Source of the DNA: Methanomicrobiaceae archaeon
Lineage (GTDB): Archaea > Halobacteriota > Methanomicrobia > Methanomicrobiales > Methanomicrobiaceae
Assembly (NCBI GenBank): GCA_030628325.1
Contig: DAOVRB010000111.1
Coordinates: 1-5,102 of the forward strand
Length of the DNA: 5,102 nt
Direction of reading: 5' to 3'
Positions within the stretch are counted from its first letter, which is position 1. Every line of letters begins with the position of its first letter. A model generated the notes under the pieces. It was given only the letters and a program-made list of their open reading frames with translations. It was not told where the DNA came from and made no database searches. Shown one piece after another: positions 1-5,102 of this stretch. The translations under genes and the position numbers were made by a program.

Positions 1-1118
1 AGCACTGCTGTGTACCCGTACAGTTTGATAACTGCGTCCTTTGCCATTGTCAGGGTAAAGGATGCGGTCTTCTCTTCACCAGGGGCGATGTCACCAAGGA
101 TGGCGCTGGATGTAGCAGATGTGAATGGTTTCATTACATTTATCCTGACCTTTGCACCTGAGGCAGGGGCGTCACCGGTGTTTTTGAATGTGACAGCGAT
201 CTTTTGTGTCTCACCCGGTCTGAATATGGGAGGGGATGAGACGATCTGAAACTTTGGTCCCCTGTTTACCGGAATGCCGATATGAACCGGTCGTGAGGTG
301 GTGCTGATACCGTATTTATCATCATACGTGATAACAAAGTCCGCAGGAGTTTCCATTGAGGGTGCATTCCTGTCCACTGTTGCTTTCAGTGATATATTAT
401 ACACCCCGCCCGGCACAATCTTGTCTATATATGTACCGCCCTCCACAGGAATAAGAGCAGACCCTGTCATGATGAGGTCTGCTGCAGCACGATCCCCTGT
501 GCCAAAACCTATGTTCCTGAAACTGATATTTATAAAACCAGTATGGCCGGGAGCGAGGTTATATGTCTGTATTGAGATGATCTCCGGTCTGACCAGTGCT
601 TTTATTCTGAGAGGTATTGGCAGGTCTGTTGACCTGCTGTCATAGGTGAGACCGATCTCATCACCATAATCTGTGGTCCATGAGATGTAGTCATATGCTG
701 TGGATAACCGGAGCTCATAAAGACCTGGTGCGGCTCCTTCATCAGCCTGCACCAGCAGTTTTATCCGGCGTTCTTCTCCGGGTCTGATATCCCCGATCAT
801 AAATTCACCGGTCCTGACTGTAAAAGGCGTACCTGCTGTATCCAGATGAACGGTTGCGCCCCGTGCGGTAAGAGGACCTGTGCCAGGCACTGAAGGGAAC
901 CGGGGGTCAATAATCTCATTATACTCTGCGGTGTTTGAGATCAGTATAGTCAGTTCCCGCTCCTCACACGGCTCAAATGTATTATCCCCCTCAGGGGAGG
1001 CGATCAGCAGTGGTTCGGAATAAAGTACTTTTTCAGCGACCGCAGGTGCCGTGGCAACCAGAGAAAGGAGGGTGCAGGTGAGAAGCAGTAATGTGCACAA
1101 CCGCGATGTCCTTTTCAT
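1..1118 (-). CDS. Secreted COG1361-type (S-layer/Ig-like domain) protein, 3' end outside window
   Basis: The reading frame starts at ATG 1118-1116 and stays open for 372 codons to the window edge, so the C-terminus is missing. The protein begins MKRTSRLCTL, followed by a Leu-rich core and APAVA, a Sec signal peptide with likely cleavage after Ala28. The rest is soluble, beta-rich and built of Ig-like repeats. It carries the N-[IT]-G turns typical of CARDB/COG1361 domains (RNIG at 201-204, KNTG at 312-315) and repeated PGE turns. It is clearly paralogous to the gene just upstream: the KNTGDAPASGAKVRINV stretch followed by KPFTS matches KNTGEVPVYQAQARISI followed by DPFTS there. By that alignment about 60-70 residues are missing, probably including a C-terminal membrane anchor. 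The start is supported by a GGTGATC ribosome binding site at 1127-1121 that overlaps the upstream gene's stop. The likely location is the outer face of the membrane; the molecular function is unknown. The COG1361-type assignment is from sequence character, not a search. Confidence 0.85.
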   Translation of the reverse strand, partial: MKRTSRLCTLLLLTCTLLSLVATAPAVAEKVLYSEPLLIASPEGDNTFEPCEERELTILISNTAEYNEIIDPRFPSVPGTGPLTARGATVHLDTAGTPFTVRTGEFMIGDIRPGEERRIKLLVQADEGAAPGLYELRLSTAYDYISWTTDYGDEIGLTYDSRSTDLPIPLRIKALVRPEIISIQTYNLAPGHTGFINISFRNIGFGTGDRAAADLIMTGSALIPVEGGTYIDKIVPGGVYNISLKATVDRNAPSMETPADFVITYDDKYGISTTSRPVHIGIPVNRGPKFQIVSSPPIFRPGETQKIAVTFKNTGDAPASGAKVRINVMKPFTSATSSAILGDIAPGEEKTASFTLTMAKDAVIKLYGYTAV

Positions 1119-1127
1119 GCGATCACC
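1119..1127 (-). promoter_or_regulatory. Archaeal Shine-Dalgarno overlapping the upstream stop codon
   Basis: On the minus strand GGTGATC (1127-1121) is followed by GC and then the ATG at 1118. It is an exact 7-base complement of the archaeal 16S 3' end (anti-SD core GATCACC). The TGA inside it (1125-1123) is the stop codon of the upstream COG1361 gene. Spacing to the ATG is only 2 nt from the last paired base, or about 6 from the GGT. The overlap suggests that the two genes are co-transcribed and translationally coupled. Confidence 0.7.
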
Positions 1128-2430
1128 GTCTGTTCTCATTCTTCCTCTTATTCCAGAGATATCCCCCGCTACCTGCGAGAATCAGGAGCAGGATACCGGT
1201 TGCGATCAGATAGGTGGTATCTGATTTCTGCACATCAAGGGTTATTGGAATATTATCAGAGATGTAATTATTATCCTCGAGATCTCTGTATCTGATCTCT
1301 GAATCAAGCATGTACTTCTTTATTGTTGCATCACTGGCTGTTTTCAGACTGAAATATCCATGAGCTGTTTCACCTGGTTTTATTGTCCCCAGATAGACGT
1401 TATCATCATTGCTTGTAAAGGGGTCCACAATACTGATCCGTGCCTGCGCCTGGTACACAGGGACCTCACCTGTATTTTTGTATGTGACTTTCACAACATC
1501 CTTTGATCCCGTTTTAACGATCGCAGGCTGACTGATGATTGCGAAGTCCACTTTTGGTTTGAAACTCACTCCTATAGTCACTGTATCTGAGACCCGCATC
1601 AGACCCTTATCGTCTCTGTACTTTGCATATATGTCAACCGGATATAACTGGGAGGCATCTGCATCCATTGATACTGATACTTTGTATCGGAGGTCTGCCA
1701 CCGCTCCGTGTGGGAATGCACCGATATATACGCCATTTTCTACAGGAACTATTGGACCTCTTGATGCTGGTGTGATATAAAACGTGGTTTCGGTTGCATC
1801 TGTGAGTCCTGTGTTTCTGACTGAGAGGCTGATATATCCAGTCCCGCCGGCATGGAGCTCTTCTGTCTCTGTATTCTCAATTGTCAGTGAGACATCAGAG
1901 GTGATCTTAATTCTGACAGGGATCTCTCTGGTGACAGTTTTGTATTTATAGGTGATGAGATTGAACGTGTCCTGCTCTGTCATGTACAGGTATTCATAGT
2001 CAAGCTGCATCATAAGGGTATAATCCCCTGTCTTACAGTTCTCAGGGACTTCTATCTCAAAACCTGCCTGCTGTACTCTGCCTGAAGGCAGTTCGCCTAC
2101 AACCTGCCTGCCTGTCTTTATACTGACCGGAGAGTCTCCGGTTTTTAAGGTGGCGTACAGTGTTTTTGCGGTTGTTGGCAGGTATGCAGGAGTCATCATG
2201 TCAGGTCTCAACATCTCATAGGTGAGTTTTCCGCTGTTTTCGATAAGAAAGACGACGTTTTCCTGATCTCCCGGTGAAAATTCGTTTGTCCCGTATACTG
2301 ATACCGACATCTCAGGTCCGGTCTGCGAGTACTGGATTCCGGCAAAAACGGGTGATACAGAAAGAAAGACCAGTGTACTGATATATAAAAGTATCAGACA
2401 ATATGGTCTCCTGAAATAGAAAGGAATCAT
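1123..2430 (-). CDS. COG1361-type secreted protein with C-terminal membrane anchor
   Basis: A complete 435-residue protein. Residues 1-30 form a signal peptide (basic RRP, hydrophobic LILLYISTLVFL, likely cleavage after VFA). Three beta-rich regions follow, roughly 31-170, 171-288 and 289-402. The second and third contain the Ig-like/CARDB hallmark NTG turn (RNTG 205-208, KNTG 318-321), and PGE/PGD turns recur. Residues about 407-425 are one hydrophobic helix followed by the basic tail NKRKNENRR, so the protein should be held in the membrane with its bulk outside and its C-terminus in the cytoplasm. No PGF-type archaeosortase signal is visible before the helix. It is paralogous to the following gene, 4 nt downstream, suggesting tandem duplication within an operon. 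The ATG at 2430 lies about 22 bp from the centre of a TATA box with no clear ribosome binding site, so the mRNA may be leaderless. It is divergent from the RND transporter. A role as an extracytoplasmic partner of that transporter is inference; an S-layer or envelope structural role is the alternative. Confidence 0.88.
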   Translation of the reverse strand: MIPFYFRRPYCLILLYISTLVFLSVSPVFAGIQYSQTGPEMSVSVYGTNEFSPGDQENVVFLIENSGKLTYEMLRPDMMTPAYLPTTAKTLYATLKTGDSPVSIKTGRQVVGELPSGRVQQAGFEIEVPENCKTGDYTLMMQLDYEYLYMTEQDTFNLITYKYKTVTREIPVRIKITSDVSLTIENTETEELHAGGTGYISLSVRNTGLTDATETTFYITPASRGPIVPVENGVYIGAFPHGAVADLRYKVSVSMDADASQLYPVDIYAKYRDDKGLMRVSDTVTIGVSFKPKVDFAIISQPAIVKTGSKDVVKVTYKNTGEVPVYQAQARISIVDPFTSNDDNVYLGTIKPGETAHGYFSLKTASDATIKKYMLDSEIRYRDLEDNNYISDNIPITLDVQKSDTTYLIATGILLLILAGSGGYLWNKRKNENRR

Positions 2431-2454
2431 ATATAATCATAATGGACATATATA
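2428..2454 (+). promoter_or_regulatory. Candidate TATA boxes for the RND transporter gene
   Basis: CATATATA at 2428-2435 and again at 2447-2454 each match six of eight TATA consensus bases on the plus strand. The upstream box predicts a start near 2457 and an untranslated leader of about 50 nt containing AGGAGAGG at 2479-2486. The downstream box predicts a start near 2476, almost on that ribosome binding site. The upstream box fits better. The second box overlaps the minus-strand TATA box, so the two promoters would compete for the same DNA. Confidence 0.4.
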
Positions 2455-2456
2455 AT
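2449..2456 (-). promoter_or_regulatory. TATA box for the COG1361 gene pair
   Basis: Read on the minus strand, 2456-2449 is ATTATATA, seven of eight bases of the archaeal TATA consensus TTTATATA. Its centre is about 22 bp from the A of the ATG at 2430, close to the usual TATA-to-start distance. Transcription should therefore begin at or very near the start codon, giving a leaderless or near-leaderless mRNA. This fits the absence of a Shine-Dalgarno sequence. No transcript data support it. Confidence 0.55.
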
Positions 2457-2478
2457 TAAATTACTTTTCATTAGTTAC

Positions 2479-2486
2479 AGGAGAGG
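2479..2486 (+). promoter_or_regulatory. Shine-Dalgarno-like AGGAGAGG, oddly far from the TTG start
   Basis: AGGAGAGG is the only good ribosome-binding match upstream of the transporter gene. It ends 19 nt before the TTG at 2506, further than usual. In-frame ATT at 2494 would be at normal spacing but is a very rare start codon. No in-frame ATG or GTG exists between the stop at 2440 and the TTG. This site therefore leaves the exact start uncertain by a few codons. Confidence 0.4.
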
Positions 2487-2505
2487 AATAGATATTTCAG
2501 CAGGT

Positions 2506-4743
2506 TTGGAGCGGATATATGAGAATATTGCGGGAGTAATCATCCGCAGACCCCGGGGTGTGATCGTTGCGATGATCCTCTGTTTCCTCGTTTGTGCGTT
2601 TTTCTCCACCACGATATACCACCAGTCGATAAGCGAAGAGTATATCGATATGAATGCTTTTGATGGCATCCTCTACACAGATTACAATGAGAGGCTTGCC
2701 ACAGATAAGTTTATTCTTGTCATCCAGTCGTCTGATCCAACGTCATATCAGCTTCTTTCTGATCTGCTTTTCCTAGGGGATGAGTTCAGTCAGATTGAAT
2801 ATGTAAGCGGCACAGTTTCACTCGCATCTGTTGTACAGAAGGTGGGCGGCGGAGTAATTCCTCATAATCAGGAGGAGATCAACCGTATTGTTTCTGCTCT
2901 CCCTGCTGAGTATAGAGATCAGTTGCTGCCTGACAATGATATGTCTCTTGCTATGGTGACAATAGATCAGGGTGTCCCTGCTGACAGGAAGGCTGCTATC
3001 ATCCCTGCTATTGAGGAGACGATTAACAATGCAGACCTCCCGCCTGGTGTAACTATTGAACTGACAGGGACCATTCCATATAATAAACAGTTTGAGGATG
3101 CAGGCAATGTCTCAGCGGTTATACTTGTCATCAGTGCATTTGTCCTGATGTTTGTGGTACTCAGGCTTCTTTTTTCATCCATGCAGCACTGGTATATGCC
3201 GATCATACTGCTCTTTATCGGTCTCACATATTGTTTTGGTATTATGGGTATCCTCCGTGTCCCGATGAATGACGGAGCAACTGCTGCATTCCCGATTTTG
3301 CTTGGTCTTGGTATAGATTATGCGGTGCAGTTCCATAGCAGGTTTGATGAGGAGAGACGAAAGCTTTCGGTTGATGACGCCATCAGAGAGACGGTGATGC
3401 ATACAGGTCCTGCTGTATTGCTTGCCATGTTTGCAACGTCAATGGGTTTTCTGGCGATTTTTATCGTGCCTGTTCCTATGATGAAGACTTTTGCGTCTGT
3501 CTCTCTTATCGGTGTCGGGAGTTGTTACCTTGCTTCGTTGTTCGGTTTCCATGCCCTCGTGAAGATCACCGGGTATGAACCGAAACCGGTGCAGGGTGTG
3601 CTGACTCTCATGATGAAGAGTTATGGTGATATGTTAGGTCGGGTTGTGAAGAGGGTCACAAAGAAGGCGGTTCCTTTTATGATCATTGCACTGACGATCG
3701 CATGCGCCGGTGTGGTTGTTGACCACTCAATACCGATTGATACTGATACCAGTACGATGGGGCCTTCAGATCTGCCGGCGCAGCTCACACTGAATAAAGT
3801 GGAGGATGTGGGTATTTCGATAACCCCGTTCCCTCTCTATCTTATTGGTGAGGATCTGACAGATCTCAGTGTCATTAAGTGGATTGATGATTTTGGGAGA
3901 TATGAGTCAGATCAGTATTATCAGATTAAATCTGTTTCAAGTATTGCAACCCTTGTTAAGAGATATAATCATAATGAACTGCCGGGTACAGAGAGTGAAC
4001 TAAAAGAGGTTCTCTCGTCCATCCCGGAGGATACGCTCAGTACATATCTATATGGAACGACGGAATCAGCACTCACGTTCCAGATACTCAATATTCCGAT
4101 GGAGGGGCAGAGGGCTCTTATGAGTGCGGTGAATGATGATATCAGATGGATGAATACCCCTCCGGGTATCAGTATCTATCCTACCGGTGATTTTTACCTC
4201 TATACCTCACTTATGGAAAAGATTGAGGCGAACAAGGACCGGATGACTCAGCTGGGTTTTGTTCTCATCTTTATCTTTCTTATATTTGCATACCGCCGTG
4301 TTGTGGCGATCACCCCTCTCTTCCCGATAATCTGTATTGTTGGCTGGAATTCTGTAGCGATGATTTTTATCGGGCTTCACTACAGTCCGATCAGCGCCTG
4401 CCTTGGTTCGATGACGATCGGTATCGCTGCAGAGTATACGATTCTCATTATGGAGCGTTATAAAGAGGAGAAGGAGTCAGGGGTCGAAGGTAAGGCTGCA
4501 ATTACAGGAGCGGTTCAGAAAATCGGATCCTCGGTGACGATCTCAGGTCTTGTTACAGCGAGCGGTTTCTCTGCACTGATGCTGTCTGACTTCCCGATCA
4601 TTTCCGGTTTTGGTCTTCTTGCGGTTATCACAGTTATTTTCTCAATCATTGGTGCGATTGTCATTATGCCTGCTGTGCTTACGGTGATGGAGATGGGAGA
4701 GGAGAAGGCAGGGAAACGGGCGGAGAGGCAGGCCCCGGTTTAG
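2506..4743 (+). CDS. RND/MMPL superfamily transporter, HAE3-like (12 TM)
   Basis: An integral-membrane, proton-driven exporter of the RND superfamily, 745 residues and complete. It has the two-fold RND layout: TM1 about 18-34, an extracytoplasmic domain about 38-200, TM2-6 (about 202-352), TM7 about 386-405, a second extracytoplasmic domain about 406-575, and TM8-12 (about 581-726). The internal duplication is visible: PPGVTIELTG (179-188) matches PPGISIYPTG (552-561), and INRIVSALP matches LKEVLSSIP before them. TM4 carries GLGIDYAVQFHSRF with the Asp271-Tyr272 pair; TM10 carries GIAAEYTILIMERY with Glu643-Tyr644. In MmpL-type pumps the equivalent Asp-Tyr pairs relay protons. Length and the absence of adaptor or outer-membrane genes fit the largely archaeal HAE3 family. 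The TTG start is chosen because MERIYENIAGVIIRRPRGV is a typical family N-terminus and no in-frame ATG lies upstream; a few extra N-terminal residues remain possible. It is divergent from two secreted COG1361 proteins, which may be partners. The substrate is unknown; hydrophobic compounds or lipids are family-level guesses. Confidence 0.92.
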   Translation: MERIYENIAGVIIRRPRGVIVAMILCFLVCAFFSTTIYHQSISEEYIDMNAFDGILYTDYNERLATDKFILVIQSSDPTSYQLLSDLLFLGDEFSQIEYVSGTVSLASVVQKVGGGVIPHNQEEINRIVSALPAEYRDQLLPDNDMSLAMVTIDQGVPADRKAAIIPAIEETINNADLPPGVTIELTGTIPYNKQFEDAGNVSAVILVISAFVLMFVVLRLLFSSMQHWYMPIILLFIGLTYCFGIMGILRVPMNDGATAAFPILLGLGIDYAVQFHSRFDEERRKLSVDDAIRETVMHTGPAVLLAMFATSMGFLAIFIVPVPMMKTFASVSLIGVGSCYLASLFGFHALVKITGYEPKPVQGVLTLMMKSYGDMLGRVVKRVTKKAVPFMIIALTIACAGVVVDHSIPIDTDTSTMGPSDLPAQLTLNKVEDVGISITPFPLYLIGEDLTDLSVIKWIDDFGRYESDQYYQIKSVSSIATLVKRYNHNELPGTESELKEVLSSIPEDTLSTYLYGTTESALTFQILNIPMEGQRALMSAVNDDIRWMNTPPGISIYPTGDFYLYTSLMEKIEANKDRMTQLGFVLIFIFLIFAYRRVVAITPLFPIICIVGWNSVAMIFIGLHYSPISACLGSMTIGIAAEYTILIMERYKEEKESGVEGKAAITGAVQKIGSSVTISGLVTASGFSALMLSDFPIISGFGLLAVITVIFSIIGAIVIMPAVLTVMEMGEEKAGKRAERQAPV

Positions 4744-4885
4744 GATCAGGTTCAGCTTCTGTGATGAAGGGGATGAAGTTGCCAGAATCAGCGAACTGAA
4801 AAGTTGCCTGAAAAAAACCGGGCATAAATCATAACCACTTTCCCTGTGGTCATGGTGACCGGCCAGCCCATCCGCCTGTCACAAA
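4744..4885. other. Intergenic region after the transporter with no gene
   Basis: No credible reading frame is seen in this stretch; the longest ATG start near 4764 stops after about a dozen codons. It contains a direct repeat AAGTTGCC (4776-4783 and 4801-4808), an A7 run at 4811-4817, a TATA-like GCATAAAT at 4822-4829 and two overlapping hairpins at 4834-4860. No T-rich archaeal terminator tract follows the transporter stop, so its transcription end is not obvious. Confidence 0.6.
4834..4860 (+). other. Two overlapping short hairpins
   Basis: ACCAC (4834-4838) pairs with GTGGT (4846-4850) around a 7-nt loop. GGTCA (4848-4852) pairs with TGACC (4856-4860) around TGG. They share bases 4848-4850, so only one can form at a time. 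Each stem is just 5 bp and no T-run follows, so a terminator role is doubtful. Confidence 0.3.
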
Positions 4886-4898
4886 GCATAAATATTTA
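4886..4898 (+). promoter_or_regulatory. TATA box for the zinc-ribbon gene
   Basis: GCATAAATATTTA forms an A/T-rich block in a G/C-rich setting, with ATAAATAT (4888-4895) as the probable TATA core. Transcription should start about 25 bp downstream, near 4915-4918, just before the ribosome binding site GGTGA. The separate promoter argues that the small gene is not simply co-transcribed with the transporter. Confidence 0.55.
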
Positions 4899-4917
4899 CC
4901 GGGGCATTCTATCTTTC

Positions 4918-4922
4918 GGTGA
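4918..4922 (+). promoter_or_regulatory. Ribosome binding site GGTGA
   Basis: GGTGA matches the archaeal Shine-Dalgarno core GGAGGTGATC and lies 6 nt before the ATG at 4929. It favours this start over the in-frame ATG at 4950, seven codons later. Confidence 0.65.
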
Positions 4923-4928
4923 AGGATT

Positions 4929-5081
4929 ATGTGTTCAGGTGTCGGACCAATGGATGTAGATCTTAGTGAGAGGTTTAAGGGCAAAAAGTACCGGTGCAAT
5001 GACTGCGGTGCAATTTTTACAGCTGTAGGGAAACACCCTGTCTGCCCGTCCTGTCAGTCGGAAAATGTGACCGAAATATAA
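4929..5081 (+). CDS. Small zinc-ribbon protein (50 aa)
   Basis: A 50-residue protein starting MCSGVGPMDV and ending ENVTEI with a TAA stop. It has two Cys pairs, CNDC (residues 23-26) and CPSC (39-42), 12 residues apart, in the form YRCNDCGAIF...PVCPSCQSENV. This is the standard zinc-ribbon or rubredoxin-like knuckle pair, expected to bind one zinc (or possibly iron) ion. Aromatic Tyr21 and Phe30 around the first knuckle fit the fold. A further Cys at position 2 lies outside the motif. There is no signal peptide or membrane helix, so it is cytoplasmic. It has a good GGTGA ribosome binding site and its own TATA box. Small stand-alone zinc ribbons of this type are common in methanogens and mostly uncharacterised; nucleic-acid or protein binding is possible, but no specific role can be given. 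Nothing ties it to the transporter beyond adjacency and orientation. Confidence 0.82.
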   Translation: MCSGVGPMDVDLSERFKGKKYRCNDCGAIFTAVGKHPVCPSCQSENVTEI

Positions 5082-5101
5082 ATGTTCCCATGAATGTTCC
5101 C
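5081..5101. repeat. 9-bp direct repeat AATGTTCCC at the window edge
   Basis: AATGTTCCC occurs at 5081-5089 and 5093-5101, a 12-bp offset, beginning inside the zinc-ribbon stop codon. It may be the start of a longer repeat or of a next gene, but the window ends here and neither can be decided. Confidence 0.35.
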
Positions 5102-5102
5102 C

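Larger units (their letters stand above)
2428..2456. repeat. Exact 10-bp direct repeat CATATATAAT in the divergent promoter
   Basis: CATATATAAT occurs at 2428-2437 and again at 2447-2456, a 19-bp offset. The first copy covers the start codon of the leftward COG1361 gene (CAT at 2428-2430). The second contains the TATA box proposed for that gene. Each copy could act as a TATA box in the rightward direction. Together they could instead form a two-site operator. The high A/T content makes chance similarity a real alternative. Confidence 0.6.

Noticed and set aside
10..645. Plus-strand open frames at 10-249 and 298-645
   Set aside because: They run antisense to the secreted protein gene, whose minus-strand frame has a signal peptide, Ig-like motifs and a paralogue. 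They have no recognisable domain of their own.
1535..1780. Plus-strand open frame inside the 435-aa gene
   Set aside because: It is an antisense shadow of a well-supported coding region, with no motif of its own.
2475..2669. Minus-strand open frame across the transporter start
   Set aside because: It overlaps the transporter N-terminus antisense and shows no protein motif; the plus-strand frame carries the family N-terminus.
2967..3402. Two minus-strand open frames inside the transporter gene
   Set aside because: Both are antisense to TM2-TM4 coding sequence, low-complexity and without domains.
4764..4799. Possible leader peptide (ATG at 4764)
   Set aside because: About a dozen codons with no ribosome binding site or motif; indistinguishable from chance.
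4811..4817. A7 run as a T-rich terminator for a leftward transcript
   Set aside because: No leftward gene lies to its right within the window, and the run is short and without a stem.

Overview
The window looks like a piece of a methanogenic euryarchaeal chromosome, most likely of the Methanomicrobia. This is inferred from gene content and signals, because no RNA or other taxonomic marker gene is present. The supporting signs are A/T-rich TATA boxes in place of bacterial -35/-10 promoters, ribosome binding sites matching the archaeal 16S tail (GGTGATC, GGTGA), an HAE3-type RND transporter (a largely archaeal family), and two secreted COG1361-type proteins of the sort common in methanogens.

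Layout. Positions 1-2430 hold two leftward genes: an upstream COG1361-type secreted protein with a C-terminal membrane anchor (2430-1123), then, after a 4-nt gap, a paralogous secreted protein (1118-1) whose 3' end lies outside the window. A compact 75-bp divergent intergenic region (2431-2505) carries overlapping TATA elements and an exact 10-bp direct repeat. Positions 2506-4743 encode a 745-residue, 12-TM RND/MMPL transporter read rightward. A 185-bp intergenic region (4744-4928) holds small hairpins and a promoter for a 50-residue zinc-ribbon protein (4929-5081). The last 21 bases carry a short direct repeat and no supportable gene.

How the genes may work together (inference). The two secreted, Ig-like-domain proteins are transcribed divergently from the transporter across a very short shared promoter region. 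The transporter has two large extracytoplasmic domains. Archaea lack the outer membrane and TolC-type partners used by bacterial RND pumps, so the surface-anchored COG1361 proteins are candidates for extracytoplasmic partners of the pump, handling a hydrophobic, lipid or envelope substrate. The sequence does not show the substrate or prove an interaction. The zinc-ribbon gene has its own promoter and is probably independent. No mobile element, CRISPR array, tRNA or rRNA was seen.
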